Origin: Myxococcus xanthus
Lineage (GTDB): Bacteria; Myxococcota; Myxococcia; Myxococcales; Myxococcaceae
DNA length: 64,000 nt
Assembly: GCF_900106535.1 (NCBI RefSeq)
Contig: NZ_FNOH01000010.1
Location: forward strand, 1 to 64,000
Direction of reading: 5' to 3'
Positions 1 to 8,657 of the stretch are shown here, piece by piece. The stretch's first letter is position 1, and each line of letters starts with the position of its first letter. The notes beneath the pieces were generated by a model. It had not been told where the DNA came from, made no database searches, and saw only the letters and a list, made by a program, of their open reading frames with translations. A program made the translations under genes and the position numbers.

Positions 1-204
1 CGCCCGCAGTTCTACTTCCGCACCACGGACGTGACGGGCTCGGTGAAGCTGCCGGAGAACGTCGAAATGGTGATGCCGGGCGACAACATCGCCATTGAGG
101 TGGAGCTCATCACCCCCGTGGCCATGGAGAAGGAGCTGCGCTTCGCTGTCCGCGAGGGTGGCCGCACGGTGGGTGCCGGCGTCGTGGCGGAAATCGTCGA
201 GTAG
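1..204 (+). CDS. tuf: Elongation factor Tu, C-terminal end (partial)
   Basis: EF-Tu delivers aminoacyl-tRNA to the ribosomal A site as a GTP complex. Only the last 67 codons are present; the gene enters from the left edge in frame 1 and stops at TAG 202-204. The visible part is the end of beta-barrel domain 3, starting [13 protein letters not shown] and containing the MVMPGDN motif and the [12 protein letters not shown] ending typical of bacterial EF-Tu. It is followed by the S10 operon, the usual str-to-S10 order. Identification is secure; only the length is unknown. Confidence 0.97.
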   Translation, partial: RPQFYFRTTDVTGSVKLPENVEMVMPGDNIAIEVELITPVAMEKELRFAVREGGRTVGAGVVAEIVE

Positions 205-218
205 CGCAAACCCCCAGT

Positions 219-266
219 GGCTCCCTGCGTTCCCAATTTCGGGAAATTTCAGGGAGCCGTTGGGAA
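219..266 (+). promoter_or_regulatory. Nested inverted repeat/possible pseudoknot between tuf and rpsJ
   Basis: GGCTCCCTG (219-227) and CAGGGAGCC (250-258) form a perfect 9-bp stem. The loop holds a small AATTT/AAATT hairpin (235-239/244-248). It also holds TTCCCAA (230-236), which is perfectly complementary to TTGGGAA (260-266) just outside the stem. Pairing the loop with the 3' flank would give an H-type pseudoknot that competes with the small inner hairpin. No U-run follows, so a simple terminator is unlikely. A regulatory role at the tuf/rpsJ junction is inferred. Confidence 0.5.
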
Positions 267-271
267 TCATG

Positions 272-300
272 TTGCACACCCTGGGGCGGGATGGTACACA
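272..300 (+). promoter_or_regulatory. Weak candidate sigma-70-type promoter for rpsJ
   Basis: TTGCAC (272-277) and TACACA (295-300) are 17 bp apart inside the 201-bp tuf-rpsJ gap, about 105 bp before the rpsJ start. Each box matches only about half of the consensus. The case rests mainly on spacing and position; read-through from tuf is equally possible. Confidence 0.25.
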
Positions 301-405
301 CCGCGCCCCTTCGTTCTGAAGAAACGGCTCTGTGAAATCCAGGGGACGTCGGTCGTAACGCCCTCCCGCGGCAGAGGCAGAGTCCGTTCAAAGAGGTTCT
401 TGCGA

Positions 406-714
406 ATGGCGACACAGAAGATCCGCATCCGGCTGAAGGCGTACGACTCGAAGCTCCTGGACCAGAGCGCGGGTGAGATCGTCGAGACGGCCAAGCGCAC
501 AGGCGCGAAGGTGGCCGGTCCGATCCCCCTTCCCACGCGCATCAACAAGTTCACGGTGCTGCGGTCTCCGCACGTGGACAAGAAGAGCCGTGAGCAGTTC
601 GAGATCCGCACGCACAAGCGCCTGCTCGATATCCTCGAGCCCACGCAGCAGACGCTGGATGCGCTGATGAAGCTGGATCTGTCGGCTGGCGTTGACGTCG
701 AGATCAAGTCCTAG
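406..714 (+). CDS. rpsJ: 30S ribosomal protein S10
   Basis: S10 (102 aa) is a head protein of the small subunit and, as NusE, part of the antitermination complex. The start is ATG 406, about 10 nt after AAGAGG. The sequence begins [14 protein letters not shown] and carries [20 protein letters not shown], both classic for S10. Its usual neighbour rplC is absent: rplD follows after only 53 bp, a gap that contains a small GAGTG-GTTT-CACTC hairpin and the rplD ribosome-binding site. First gene of the S10 operon here. Confidence 0.98.
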   Translation: MATQKIRIRLKAYDSKLLDQSAGEIVETAKRTGAKVAGPIPLPTRINKFTVLRSPHVDKKSREQFEIRTHKRLLDILEPTQQTLDALMKLDLSAGVDVEIKS

Positions 715-767
715 GAAGCGGGTGGGCGTTCGAGTGGTTTCACTCCGACCCCCGCGAGGAAAGTGCC

Positions 768-1391
768 ATGGCGAAGTTTGACGTTGTCGACCTGGATTTG
801 AAGAAGGTGTCGGAGATTGAGCTCTCCGACGATGTCTTCGGCACCGAGCCGAACGCCCACCTGTTTTACGAGGTGGCGAAGATGCAGCAGATCAACCGGC
901 GCCGCGGCACGGTCGGGGTGAAGAACACCTCGCTGGTCAGCGGCGGCGGCAAGAAGCCCTGGAAGCAGAAGGGCACCGGCCGCGCTCGTCAGGGTTCCAT
1001 CCGCGCTTCCCACTGGGTGGGCGGCGGTAAGGCGATGGCTCCCAAGGCGCGCGACTACTTCTACCGCCCGCCCCGCAAGGTGCGCCGCGGCGCCCTGAAG
1101 TCCGCGCTGTCCCTGCGGGCCCAGGAGAAGACGCTCATCATCCTGGATGGCTTCTCCCTGGATGCTCCGAAGAGCAAGCAGGCCTTCGAGGTCCTCACCA
1201 AGCGTCTGAAGCTCCAGAACGCCCTGGTGATTGACGACAAGGGCAACACCAACCTGCACCGCAGCGTGCGCAACCTGGCGAAGTTCGACGTGCTGCCGCC
1301 CGAGGGCCTGAACCTCGAGGCCGTTCTCCGGCACTCGCACCTCGTCCTCACGTCCGCGGCCGCGAAGACCCTCGAGGGGGCGCTGTCATGA
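768..1391 (+). CDS. rplD: 50S ribosomal protein L4
   Basis: L4 (207 aa) binds 23S rRNA and lines the exit tunnel; in E. coli it also represses its own S10 operon. The extended tunnel loop is visible as [19 protein letters not shown] (about residues 60-80), followed by the globular domain with the LIILDGF segment. It follows rpsJ directly, although in most bacteria rplC sits between them. The stop overlaps the rplW start (ATGA at 1388-1391), implying translational coupling. Confidence 0.98.
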   Translation: MAKFDVVDLDLKKVSEIELSDDVFGTEPNAHLFYEVAKMQQINRRRGTVGVKNTSLVSGGGKKPWKQKGTGRARQGSIRASHWVGGGKAMAPKARDYFYRPPRKVRRGALKSALSLRAQEKTLIILDGFSLDAPKSKQAFEVLTKRLKLQNALVIDDKGNTNLHRSVRNLAKFDVLPPEGLNLEAVLRHSHLVLTSAAAKTLEGALS

Positions 1392-1681
1392 ATCTGAACG
1401 ACGTCATCAAGGGCCCGCTCATCACCGAGAAGCTGGACAAGGCCCGCGAGAAGTTCCGTCAGTACTCGTTCATCGTCGACCGCAAGGCGACGAAGCACGA
1501 CGTCGCCCGTGCGGTGGAGACGCTCTTCAAGGTCACCGTCGAGGGCGTGAACACCAACATCGTCCGCGGCAAGATCAAGCGGGTGGGTCGTAGCATCGGC
1601 AAGCGGCCCAACTTCAAGAAGGCGGTTGTGACGCTGAAGCAGGGCGACTCGATCGAACTCTTCGAGGGAGGGGCGGCCTGA
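1388..1681 (+). CDS. rplW: 50S ribosomal protein L23
   Basis: L23 (97 aa) sits at the tunnel exit and docks trigger factor and SRP. Signatures are GPLITEKLD near the N terminus, the [19 protein letters not shown] segment, and [19 protein letters not shown]. The ATG overlaps the rplD stop by 4 nt. Length is normal. Followed after 34 bp by rplB. Confidence 0.98.
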   Translation: MNLNDVIKGPLITEKLDKAREKFRQYSFIVDRKATKHDVARAVETLFKVTVEGVNTNIVRGKIKRVGRSIGKRPNFKKAVVTLKQGDSIELFEGGAA

Positions 1682-1715
1682 CGCCACGGCGTCGAGCCAG
1701 CCTGAGGAACACACC

Positions 1716-2561
1716 ATGGGCATCAAGAAGTACAAGCCGACTAGCGCCGCCCGCCGTCTGATGACGGTGTCCGACTTCGCGGACATCACCAAGGACTCGC
1801 CCGAGAAGAGCCTCACCGAGCCGCTCAAGCGCTCCGGTGGTCGCAACGTCCACGGGCACATCACCCGCCGGCACCAGGGCGGCGGCCACAAGCGCCGCTA
1901 CCGCGTCATCGACTTCAAGCGCCGGGACAAGGATGGCGTCCCCGCGAAGGTCGTGGCCGTCGAGTACGACCCCAACCGCACCGCCAACATCGCCCTGCTG
2001 CACTACGCGGACGGCGAGAAGCGCTACATCCTCGCTCCGGTGGGTCTGAGCGTGGGTGACACGGTGTTCGCCGGCGAAGGCGCGGACATCCGGCCTGGCA
2101 ACAGCCTGCCGCTGCAGAACATCCCGGTGGGTACGGTCATCCACAACGTGGAGCTGAAGCCGGGCCGTGGCGCCCAGGTCATCCGCTCCGCCGGCACGTC
2201 CGGACAGCTGATGGCGAAGGAGGACCGTTACGCGCAGGTGCGTATGCCCTCCGGCACCGTCCGCAAGGTCCTCATCGAGTGCCGCGCCACCGTGGGCCAG
2301 GTCGGCAACATCGAGCATGAAATCATCCGTATCGGCAAGGCGGGTAAGAGCCGCTGGCTGGGCATTCGCCCCACCGTCCGCGGTCTGGCGATGAACCCGG
2401 TCGACCACCCGCACGGCGGTGGTGAAGGCAAGTCCGGTCAGGGTAACCCGCACCCTGTGTCCCCCTGGGGCAAGAAGACCAAGGGTCTCACCACGCGCAC
2501 CAACAAGCGCACTGACAAGTTCATCGTGTCCGGCCGCCGCCAGGGCGCGCGCAGCCAGTAA
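1716..2561 (+). CDS. rplB: 50S ribosomal protein L2
   Basis: L2 (281 aa) is needed for subunit association and peptidyl-transferase centre assembly. It begins [14 protein letters not shown] and contains [19 protein letters not shown] and the near-invariant [14 protein letters not shown], which holds the histidine of the conserved L2 centre. Full length. A 9-nt gap leads to rpsS. Confidence 0.98.
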   Translation: MGIKKYKPTSAARRLMTVSDFADITKDSPEKSLTEPLKRSGGRNVHGHITRRHQGGGHKRRYRVIDFKRRDKDGVPAKVVAVEYDPNRTANIALLHYADGEKRYILAPVGLSVGDTVFAGEGADIRPGNSLPLQNIPVGTVIHNVELKPGRGAQVIRSAGTSGQLMAKEDRYAQVRMPSGTVRKVLIECRATVGQVGNIEHEIIRIGKAGKSRWLGIRPTVRGLAMNPVDHPHGGGEGKSGQGNPHPVSPWGKKTKGLTTRTNKRTDKFIVSGRRQGARSQ

Positions 2562-2570
2562 GAGGATTCC

Positions 2571-2858
2571 ATGGCTCGTTCGATCAAGAAGGGTCCGTTC
2601 GTCGACGACTTCCTCGTGAAGAAGATCGAGGACATGATCAAGACGAACAAGAAGGCCGTCGTAAAGACGTGGTCCCGCCGCTCCACGATTCTTCCGGAGT
2701 TCGTGGGTCACACCTTCGCGGTGCACAACGGGAAGAAGTTCATCCCGGTGTTCGTCACGGAGAACATGGTTGGCCACAAGCTCGGCGAGTTCGCCCCGAC
2801 GCGTACGTTCGGCGGTCACTCGGCGGAGAAGAAGGTCGCCAAGGCCCCGGGCAAGTAG
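2571..2858 (+). CDS. rpsS: 30S ribosomal protein S19
   Basis: S19 (95 aa) forms a head complex with S13 and contacts the A-site tRNA. Family motifs are [35 protein letters not shown] and [21 protein letters not shown] precedes the ATG by a few nucleotides. Normal length and normal S10-operon position between L2 and L22. Confidence 0.98.
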   Translation: MARSIKKGPFVDDFLVKKIEDMIKTNKKAVVKTWSRRSTILPEFVGHTFAVHNGKKFIPVFVTENMVGHKLGEFAPTRTFGGHSAEKKVAKAPGK

Positions 2859-2893
2859 CCTGGCGCATTGCCTGAGAGCCTGAGGAGAAGACC

Positions 2894-3238
2894 ATGGAGT
2901 CGACTGCACATCTGCGTTTCCTGCGCATGAGCCCCCGCAAGATTTCCACCGTTGCGGAGCTCATCCGGGGCAAGCCTGTTGAGGCGGCCCTCAACATCCT
3001 GAAGTTCACCAAGCGCGCCGCGGCCAAGCCGGTGGAGAAGCTCATCAAGAGCGCCGTGGCCAACGCGACTGACAAGTCCAAGGGCCAGGTCGACGTGGAC
3101 ACGCTCTACGTGAAGACCATCTCCGTGGACCAGGGTCCCACCCAGCGTCGGTTCATGCCGCGCGCCATGGGACGGGCCACCCCCATCAAGAAGAAGACGG
3201 CCCACGTCCACGTGGTGCTCGCCGAGGCGAAGAAGTAG
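2894..3238 (+). CDS. rplV: 50S ribosomal protein L22
   Basis: L22 (114 aa) contacts all 23S rRNA domains, and its beta-hairpin lines the exit tunnel opposite L4. The [18 protein letters not shown] start and the hairpin [21 protein letters not shown] are diagnostic. Start ATG 2894 follows GAGGAGAAG. The 41-nt gap to rpsC contains a short bulged hairpin, CGTCGGGC with GCCCGGACG. Confidence 0.97.
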   Translation: MESTAHLRFLRMSPRKISTVAELIRGKPVEAALNILKFTKRAAAKPVEKLIKSAVANATDKSKGQVDVDTLYVKTISVDQGPTQRRFMPRAMGRATPIKKKTAHVHVVLAEAKK

Positions 3239-3279
3239 GACCCGTCGGGCCCTGCCCGGACGCTTCAAGGAGAATCACG

Positions 3280-3942
3280 TTGGGACAGAAAGTTCATCCG
3301 ATCGGGTTCCGGCTTGGTGTCATCAAGACCTGGGACTCCAAGTGGTTCGAGCACAAGAACTACGCGCAGTGGCTCCACGAGGACATCCGCATCCGCGAGT
3401 TCGTGAAGAAGTCGCTGAACCACGCGGGCGTGTCGAAGGTGGAAATCGAGCGCGCGGCCAACAAGGTCAAGGTCAACGTCCACACTGCGCGGCCGGGCAT
3501 CGTCATCGGCAAGCGCGGCGCGGGCATTGAGACGGTGAAGAAGGACCTCCAGCAGTTCACGAAGAACGAGGTCTTCCTCAACATCGTCGAGGTCCGCAAG
3601 GCTGAGACCGACGCGCAGTTGGTGGCGGAGAACATCGCCACGCAGCTCGAGCGCCGCATCGCGTTCCGCCGGGCCATGAAGAAGGCCCTGCAGACGGCGA
3701 TGAAGTTCGGTGCCAAGGGCATCCGCGTGGCCTGCTCGGGCCGCCTCGGTGGCGCGGAGATGGCGCGCTACGAGTGGTACCGCGAGGGTCGCGTGCCCCT
3801 GCACACCCTGCGCGCGGACATTGACTACGGTTTCGCCGAGGCGAAGACGACCTACGGCAAGATCGGCTGCAAGGTCTGGGTCTGCAAGGGCGAGGTCCTC
3901 CCGGGCAAGGGTGGCCAGGCCCCCATGCCCTCCAACCGGTAA
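3280..3942 (+). CDS. rpsC: 30S ribosomal protein S3 (TTG start)
   Basis: S3 (220 aa) lies at the mRNA entrance and contributes to the ribosomal helicase. N-terminal [13 protein letters not shown], the type II KH domain with [14 protein letters not shown], and the C-terminal [20 protein letters not shown] are clear. The start is TTG 3280, not ATG: the conserved N terminus begins exactly there and AAGGAGA lies about 7 nt upstream. A strong hairpin fills the gap to rplP. Confidence 0.97.
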   Translation: MGQKVHPIGFRLGVIKTWDSKWFEHKNYAQWLHEDIRIREFVKKSLNHAGVSKVEIERAANKVKVNVHTARPGIVIGKRGAGIETVKKDLQQFTKNEVFLNIVEVRKAETDAQLVAENIATQLERRIAFRRAMKKALQTAMKFGAKGIRVACSGRLGGAEMARYEWYREGRVPLHTLRADIDYGFAEAKTTYGKIGCKVWVCKGEVLPGKGGQAPMPSNR

Positions 3943-3956
3943 TCAGCCCACCCGCG

Positions 3957-3983
3957 CCGGGCGCTCCCAAAAGGGGCGCCCGG
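3957..3983 (+). repeat. Hairpin between rpsC and rplP
   Basis: CCGGGCGC-T-CCC (3957-3968) pairs with GGGGCGCCCGG (3973-3983) around an AAAA loop, giving 11 bp with one bulged T. No T-tract follows and the rplP ribosome-binding site begins about 10 nt later, so it may be an mRNA-processing or stability element rather than a terminator (inference). Confidence 0.55.
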
Positions 3984-4008
3984 GGCAGGGCGGCGAAGGA
4001 CAGCGACG

Positions 4009-4428
4009 ATGCTTCAGCCTGCTCGTACGAAGTACCGCAAGATGCACAAGGGCCGCATGCCTGGCAGTGCCCACCGGGGTAGCGACATGACCTACGGTGA
4101 GTACGGCCTGATGAGCCTCCAGCCGGGGTGGATCACCTCCCGGCAGATCGAGGCGGCTCGTATCGCGATGACGCGTCACGTGAAGCGTGGCGGCAAGATC
4201 TGGATCCGTATCTTCCCGGATAAGCCCATCACCAAGAAGCCCGCTGAGACCCGTATGGGTACCGGTAAGGGTGGCGTGGAGTACTACGTCGCGGTGGTGA
4301 AGCCCGGCCGCATCCTCTACGAGATGGAGGGTATGACGCCGGAAGTGGCCACCGGGGCGCTGAAGCTGGCGCAGGCGAAGCTGCCGGTGCTCACGAAGAT
4401 TGTGAAGCGGGCGGACCTGAGCCTCTAA
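4009..4428 (+). CDS. rplP: 50S ribosomal protein L16
   Basis: L16 (139 aa) binds near the A site and organises tRNA contacts. It starts [17 protein letters not shown] and contains [11 protein letters not shown] and [20 protein letters not shown], all characteristic. ATG 4009 follows GAAGGA. Normal length. Next gene rpmC after a 57-bp gap with a two-part hairpin. Confidence 0.98.
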   Translation: MLQPARTKYRKMHKGRMPGSAHRGSDMTYGEYGLMSLQPGWITSRQIEAARIAMTRHVKRGGKIWIRIFPDKPITKKPAETRMGTGKGGVEYYVAVVKPGRILYEMEGMTPEVATGALKLAQAKLPVLTKIVKRADLSL

Positions 4429-4434
4429 GGCACC

Positions 4435-4471
4435 GAGCGGCGGGAGCTGGTCCCCTGGACAGCTTCCGCTC
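4435..4471 (+). repeat. Hairpin between rplP and rpmC
   Basis: GAGCGG (4435-4440) pairs with CCGCTC (4466-4471), and inner AGCTG (4445-4449) pairs with CAGCT (4460-4464). The element ends a few nucleotides before the rpmC ribosome-binding site. No T-run. Confidence 0.45.
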
Positions 4472-4485
4472 GCATGGAGAGTGAA

Positions 4486-4680
4486 ATGGCGACTGCGAAG
4501 GAATTGAAGGAACTGTCGGCGGACGACCTGAAGCAGCGCGCGGCCGAGCTGCGCGAGACGCTGTTCCAGGACCAGCTGAAGCGGCGGACCGGTTCGCTGG
4601 ACAACCCGGCCGAGCGCACCCAGCACCGACGGGACCTGGCGCGGGTTCTGACCGTGCTGACCCAGAAGACGAAGGCTTAA
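4486..4680 (+). CDS. rpmC: 50S ribosomal protein L29
   Basis: L29 (64 aa), a small helical hairpin protein near the tunnel exit next to L23. MATAKELKELSADDLKQRAAELRETLF and the LDNPAERTQHRRDLARVLTVL helix fit the family. An in-frame ATG lies at 4474, but GGAGA ends 5 nt before ATG 4486 and the family N terminus begins there, so 4486 is chosen. Confidence 0.95.
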   Translation: MATAKELKELSADDLKQRAAELRETLFQDQLKRRTGSLDNPAERTQHRRDLARVLTVLTQKTKA

Positions 4681-4704
4681 GGGCTGAACACCCACGACTC
4701 CAAG

Positions 4705-4759
4705 CGCGCTCAGCTGATAGAGGAGCGCGTGCGGCCATCCGGGCGCCAATGCCCGGGTG
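4705..4759 (+). repeat. Two tandem hairpins between rpmC and rpsQ
   Basis: First stem: CGCGCTC (4705-4711) with GAGCGCG (4723-4729). Second stem: CATCCGGGC (4736-4744) with GCCCGGGTG (4751-4759), 9 bp with one T-G pair and a 6-nt loop. Neither is followed by T residues. They fill most of the 102-bp gap. Confidence 0.5.
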
Positions 4760-4782
4760 CATGAGAGACAGTGAGAGAGAAG

Positions 4783-5097
4783 ATGGCTGAAGCGACCGAG
4801 ACGCAGGCTTCCGAGACTTCCACCCGTGGCCGTCCCAAGACGCGCGTGGGGATTGTCACCTCCAACAAGATGCAGAAGACGGTGGTCGTCACCGTCCAGC
4901 GCCGGGCTCCGCACCCGAAGTACGGGAAGATCATGAGCCTGCGCGAGAAGTACAAGGCGCACGTGGAGGACCACGACTACCCCAAGAAGATCACCATCAA
5001 CGAGGGTGATCGGGTCCGGATCGCCGAGACCAAGCCCGCTTCGAAGGACAAGCGTTGGCGCGTGGTCGAGGTGCTGGAGAAGAGCAAGAACGTCTAG
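4783..5097 (+). CDS. rpsQ: 30S ribosomal protein S17, N-terminally extended
   Basis: S17 (104 aa) is a primary 16S rRNA-binding OB-fold protein. The core reads [20 protein letters not shown], then HPKYGKIM, then the [26 protein letters not shown] ending. Bacterial S17 is usually about 84 aa; here an 18-20-residue acidic/threonine-rich leader precedes the core. ATG 4783 is preferred over GTG 4771 because GAGAGAAG directly precedes it. Confidence 0.95.
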   Translation: MAEATETQASETSTRGRPKTRVGIVTSNKMQKTVVVTVQRRAPHPKYGKIMSLREKYKAHVEDHDYPKKITINEGDRVRIAETKPASKDKRWRVVEVLEKSKNV

Positions 5098-5111
5098 CAC
5101 GCATGTCCCTT

Positions 5112-5135
5112 CCGCGCGGCCGTGAGGCGGCGCGG
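5112..5135 (+). repeat. Hairpin between rpsQ and rplN
   Basis: CCGCGC (5112-5117) pairs with GCGCGG (5130-5135) and an inner GCC pairs with GGC. It lies about 30 nt before rplN in a 67-bp gap. No T-tract. Confidence 0.4.
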
Positions 5136-5164
5136 GATGGTCACCGGCGACAGGAGATTCCCAG

Positions 5165-5533
5165 ATGATTCAGATGACGAGCGTGCTCGACGTGGCGGAC
5201 AACTCGGGCGCGAAGAAGGTGTTCTGCATCAAGGTGCTCGGTGGTTCGAAGCGCAAGTATGCGTCCATCGGCGACGTGATTGTCGTCTCGGTGCGCGAGG
5301 CGCTTCCCAACTCGAAGGTGAAGAAGGGTGACGTGGCCAAGGCCGTCATCGTTCGCACCAAGCGCGAGGTGGGTCGTCCGGACGGCAGCTACATCAAGTT
5401 CGACGGCAACTCCGCGGTCCTCATCAACAAGGACATGGAGCCCATTGGTACGCGTATCTTCGGGCCGGTGGCCCGTGAGCTCCGCGCCCGCAAGTTCATG
5501 AAGATCATCTCGCTGGCGCCCGAAGTCCTCTGA
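5165..5533 (+). CDS. rplN: 50S ribosomal protein L14
   Basis: L14 (122 aa) forms an intersubunit bridge and binds Rsf[19 protein letters not shown], the [12 protein letters not shown] loop and [13 protein letters not shown] are diagnostic. Normal length; start follows AGGAG. In E. coli this gene opens the spc operon, but here it continues without a clear terminator from the S10 genes. Confidence 0.98.
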   Translation: MIQMTSVLDVADNSGAKKVFCIKVLGGSKRKYASIGDVIVVSVREALPNSKVKKGDVAKAVIVRTKREVGRPDGSYIKFDGNSAVLINKDMEPIGTRIFGPVARELRARKFMKIISLAPEVL

Positions 5534-5576
5534 GAGGACGGCAGGCCGGACGGCGAGCAGCCAGAGAGAGGAAGCC

Positions 5577-5912
5577 ATGCAGAAGCTGAAGGTTGGAGAC
5601 ACGATCCAGGTCATGGCCGGGGCCGAAGCCTCCGAGAAGAACCCGGCGACCAAGCGCGGCAAGGTACTGAAGATCGATCGCGAGGCTGAGCGCGTGACGG
5701 TCGAGGGCCTGCGCCTGGTCAAGCGTCACATGAAGAAGACGCCTCAGAGCCCGGAAGGCGGCATCGTCGAGAAGCCGGGCACGATCGCGCTGGCGAACGT
5801 GCAGGTGGTTTGCGCCAAGTGCGACAAGCCGACCCGAGTGGGCATTCGTACTGAAGGTGAAGAGGGCAAGAAGAAGCGGTTCTGCAAGAACTGCGACGCC
5901 CTGATTGACTAG
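5577..5912 (+). CDS. rplX: 50S ribosomal protein L24 with C-terminal CxxC pair
   Basis: L24 (111 aa) is an assembly initiator with a KOW domain: [15 protein letters not shown], then [20 protein letters not shown]. The C-terminal third has [11 protein letters not shown] and CKNCD, a four-cysteine knuckle found in some bacterial L24 proteins and able to hold zinc. An unusually large 181-bp gap separates it from rplE. Confidence 0.97.
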   Translation: MQKLKVGDTIQVMAGAEASEKNPATKRGKVLKIDREAERVTVEGLRLVKRHMKKTPQSPEGGIVEKPGTIALANVQVVCAKCDKPTRVGIRTEGEEGKKKRFCKNCDALID

Positions 5913-5938
5913 GTGTCCGCGTTGGTGCATGTATGCGC

Positions 5939-6013
5939 GCCCTTTGCCCACCCTGGTGGTGGCGAAGGGCGGGCGTGCAGGCATGGAGGGCCCGTGGAGC
6001 AACAGGGGCCCTC
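5939..6013 (+). repeat. Two hairpins in the 181-bp rplX-rplE gap
   Basis: First stem: GCCCTTTGCC (5939-5948, then a bulged C and ACC) with the GGCGAAGGGC arm (5961-5970). Second stem: GAGGGCCC (5986-5993) with GGGCCCTC (6006-6013), a perfect 8 bp. The second is followed by GCGGTGTTTCC, a weak T-rich tail. This gap is far larger than the usual L24-L5 spacing and no ORF in it resembles a protein. Confidence 0.45.
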
Positions 6014-6093
6014 GCGGTGTTTCCAGGTTCCATACGAAGGACTGATCGGGCGTGCTGGGTCCACGACGGCGCCCCGAAGCAGAGGACAGGACG

Positions 6094-6747
6094 ATGGCTG
6101 ACGAGAAGAAGGCCGAGCAGAAGGAAAAGAAGGCGAAGCGGGGCAAGAAGGAAGAGGCCAAGAAGGTTGGCTTCGCCGCCAATATCGAGGAAGGCCTGGA
6201 GTCCAAGCCGGCCCGTCTGAAGGTGCGCTTCTTCAAGGAAGGTGTTCCGTCCCTCCTGAAGGAGCTGAGCCTGAAGAACCCGATGCAGGTTCCCCGGCTG
6301 GAGAAGATCGTCGTCAACATGGGTCTGGGCGAGGCGCTCGCCAACAACAAGATCCTGGAGTCGGCGGTGGAGCAGCTCGCGGCGATCACCGGCCAGAAGC
6401 CGATCGTCACGCGCGCCCGCAAGTCCATCGCGAACTTCAAGCTGCGCCAGGGGCAGGCCATCGGTGCCGCCGTCACGCTGCGCGGCGACCGCATGTACGA
6501 GTTCATGGACCGCCTCATCACCGTGGCGCTGCCGCGCGTGCGTGACTTCAAGGGCGTGTCCCCCAAGGCGTTCGACGGGAAGGGCAACTACACGCTCGGC
6601 GTGCGCGAGCAGATCATCTTCCCTGAGATCAACTACGACCAGATCGAGAAGGTGAAGGGGCTCAACATCAGCTTCGTCACCACTGCTGCCAACGACGAGC
6701 AGGGGCTGGCGCTGATGCGTCACTTCGGCATGCCGTTCCGTCAGTAA
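6094..6747 (+). CDS. rplE: 50S ribosomal protein L5, with Lys/Glu-rich N-terminal tail
   Basis: L5 binds 5S rRNA and contacts P-site tRNA. The core is standard: [40 protein letters not shown] and the [20 protein letters not shown] end. ATG 6094 follows GAGGACAGG. The protein is 217 aa against about 180 for the family; the excess is a highly charged K/E/A-rich tail over roughly residues 1-35 with no match to the L5 fold. Function of the tail unknown. Confidence 0.96.
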   Translation: MADEKKAEQKEKKAKRGKKEEAKKVGFAANIEEGLESKPARLKVRFFKEGVPSLLKELSLKNPMQVPRLEKIVVNMGLGEALANNKILESAVEQLAAITGQKPIVTRARKSIANFKLRQGQAIGAAVTLRGDRMYEFMDRLITVALPRVRDFKGVSPKAFDGKGNYTLGVREQIIFPEINYDQIEKVKGLNISFVTTAANDEQGLALMRHFGMPFRQ

Positions 6748-6774
6748 GCCCTCGAGTCAAGGACCCGACGAAAC

Positions 6775-6960
6775 ATGGCCAAGCTCTCCAAGATCGCCCA
6801 GGCAAAGCGCAAGCCGAAGTTCTCGGTGCGCCAGTACAACCGCTGCCCGCTGTGTGGCCGGCCGCGCGCGTTCCTGCGCAAGTTCAAGATGTGCCGTATC
6901 TGCCTCCGCAACCGCGCCCTCCGCGGCGAAGTCACCGGCGTTACCAAGTCGTCCTGGTAG
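6775..6960 (+). CDS. rpsZ: 30S ribosomal protein S14, zinc-binding short form
   Basis: S14 type Z (61 aa) sits in the 30S head. The zinc ribbon is formed by C24, C27, C40 and C43 (CPLC and CRIC). The short four-cysteine form differs from the about 100-aa zinc-free form of E. coli. It ends in [11 protein letters not shown], typical of the family. A 9+4-bp hairpin follows before rpsH. Confidence 0.97.
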   Translation: MAKLSKIAQAKRKPKFSVRQYNRCPLCGRPRAFLRKFKMCRICLRNRALRGEVTGVTKSSW

Positions 6961-6973
6961 CCGGAAGGGCAGG

Positions 6974-7006
6974 GTGCCTGGCGGGCCTCATCGGCCAGCC
7001 AGGCAC
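6974..7006 (+). repeat. Strong hairpin between rpsZ and rpsH
   Basis: GTGCCTGGC (6974-6982) and GCCAGGCAC (6998-7006) pair perfectly over 9 bp. An inner GGCC/GGCC adds 4 bp. The 3' flank is ATTGAAGTAGG, so there is no terminator tail. It lies in a 162-bp gap, long for S14-S8. Confidence 0.55.
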
Positions 7007-7122
7007 ATTGAAGTAGGAAGTTCGTAGTGGCGGTCAGCGCGAACCCCCGGGATGGGCCCGGCAGGCGCGGTGGCTGCGAACGCGGGGCGCCCGGTACGGG
7101 GCCTCGTTTGGGAAGGTACTCC

Positions 7123-7539
7123 ATGCCGGTCAATGATCCCGTCGGCGACATGCTGACCCGCCTGCGCAACGCTTCGCGCGCGCGTCACGACAAGGTCGTC
7201 ATCCCCCACTCGAAGCTCAAGCTCGAGATCATCAAGGTCCTCAAGGATGAGGGCTACATCGGCGAGTTCGTGGTGCACGAGCAGACCGTGCAGAACAAGC
7301 GCACGGTGTTCCCGGAGATCTCCGTGCAGCTGAAGTACGGTCCGGACCGTGCGCCGGCCATCACCGGTATCCGCCGCGTGTCGAAGCCGGGCCTGCGTCG
7401 CTATGCCGCGGCGCGTGAGATTCCGCAGGTGCTGGGTGGCCTGGGTATCTCCATCCTGTCCACCTCGCGCGGCATCATGGTGGATTCCGAGGCCCGCAAG
7501 CAGAAGGTCGGCGGCGAGCTGCTCTGCACCGTCTACTAG
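7123..7539 (+). CDS. rpsH: 30S ribosomal protein S8
   Basis: S8 (138 aa) is a central-domain primary binder and the spc-operon repressor in E. coli. Family features: [36 protein letters not shown], and the C-terminal [23 protein letters not shown] 7123 sits a short distance after GGAAGG; an in-frame GTG at 7027 would add 32 residues with no counterpart in S8, so it is rejected. Confidence 0.97.
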
Positions 7540-7603
7540 CCAGCCGCCAGGGTGCGGCGCCCCGTGAGGGAGCGCGCCCCAGGCACACAGGACCGAGGCA
7601 ACC

Positions 7604-8170
7604 ATGAGTCGGATTGGAAAACTGGCGATCAAGCTCGGCGACAAGACGAAGGCCGTCATCGCCGGCGAGCAGGTGAACTTCGAGGGCCCCAAGGGCAAGC
7701 TGTCGGTGAAGCTGCCTGGCAAGGTCAAGGTCGAGATCAAGGACGGCCAGATGACCGTGCAGCGCGAGGATGACTCGCGCGAGGCGCGCAGCCTGCACGG
7801 CCTGACCCGGACCATCCTCGCGAACGCCGCGAAGGGTGTGAGCACGGGCTTCGAGAAGAAGCTGGACATCCGCGGCGTTGGTTTCCGCGCCGAGGTGAAG
7901 GGCAAGGCCATTCACTTCTCGCTGGGGTTCTCGCACCCGGTGGTGTTCAACCTGCCCGAGGGCGTGACCGCCGAAGTCGACAAGGCGCCGCGCAACGAGG
8001 ACAGCTTGCCCACCGTGGGCCTGACGCTCCGTTCTTCGGACAAGGAAGCGCTGGGCGCGACGGCGGTGAACATCCGCTCGCTGCGTCCCCCCGAGCCCTA
8101 CAAGGGCAAGGGCATCAAGTACGCCGAGGAGCGCATCCGCCGCAAGGAGGGCAAGACCGGTACGACCTAG
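7604..8170 (+). CDS. rplF: 50S ribosomal protein L6
   Basis: L6 (188 aa) has two similar domains and lies near the factor-binding site. MSRIGKLAIKL, VEIKDGQMTVQRED and the C-terminal EPYKGKGIKYAEERIRRKEGK motif identify it. Slightly longer than usual (about 177 aa). The 108 bp to rplR hold two strong hairpins. Confidence 0.97.
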   Translation: MSRIGKLAIKLGDKTKAVIAGEQVNFEGPKGKLSVKLPGKVKVEIKDGQMTVQREDDSREARSLHGLTRTILANAAKGVSTGFEKKLDIRGVGFRAEVKGKAIHFSLGFSHPVVFNLPEGVTAEVDKAPRNEDSLPTVGLTLRSSDKEALGATAVNIRSLRPPEPYKGKGIKYAEERIRRKEGKTGTT

Positions 8171-8200
8171 TCGTCCTGTCTTTCCTGAGTGTTCCAAACT

Positions 8201-8261
8201 CCACCGGGTCCTCGAGACCTGGTGGCATCATCCGGAGGCGGAAGGCCGCATCGCCTCCGGA
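8201..8261 (+). repeat. Two strong tandem hairpins between rplF and rplR
   Basis: Stem 1: CCACCGGGTC (8201-8210) with GACCTGGTGG (8216-8225), 10 bp including one G-T pair and a CTCGA loop. Stem 2: TCCGGAGGCG (8231-8240) with CGCCTCCGGA (8252-8261), a perfect 10 bp. Neither has a T-tail; the rplR ribosome-binding site follows. Confidence 0.6.
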
Positions 8262-8278
8262 CGGAAAAGGAAGCAGCC

Positions 8279-8635
8279 ATGCCTACGAAGATTGAAGCCC
8301 GTCTCAAGAGGAAGAACCGCATCCGCAAGAAGCTGTCGGGTACGACAGAGCGGCCGCGGCTCACCGTGTACAAGAGCCTCAAGCACATCTACGCGCAGGT
8401 GGTGGACGACACCACGGGCAAGACGCTCGCGTTTGCCTCGTCGCTGTCCAAGGACCTGAAGGGTCAGGACGAGGGCGACAAGAAGGCGGATGCGAAGCGT
8501 GTTGGTGCTCTGATTGCGCAGAAGTGCAAGGCCGCCAACGTCGAAGCGGTGGTGTTCGACCGCAACGGCTTCCCTTATCACGGGCGCATCGCCGCCGTGG
8601 CCGACGCCGCGCGCGAGGCCGGGCTGAAGTTCTAA
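8279..8635 (+). CDS. rplR: 50S ribosomal protein L18
   Basis: L18 (118 aa) joins 5S rRNA to the large subunit with L5 and L25. [33 protein letters not shown] and the C-terminal [20 protein letters not shown] are diagnostic. Start ATG 8279 follows AAAAGGAAG. Normal size. Confidence 0.98.
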   Translation: MPTKIEARLKRKNRIRKKLSGTTERPRLTVYKSLKHIYAQVVDDTTGKTLAFASSLSKDLKGQDEGDKKADAKRVGALIAQKCKAANVEAVVFDRNGFPYHGRIAAVADAAREAGLKF

Positions 8636-8657
8636 GAATTCGAAAGGAATCCCCCAA

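Noticed and set aside
217-405. Longer in-frame start for S10
   Set aside because: The added residues have no counterpart in S10; the conserved N terminus starts exactly at ATG 406 with a good ribosome-binding site.
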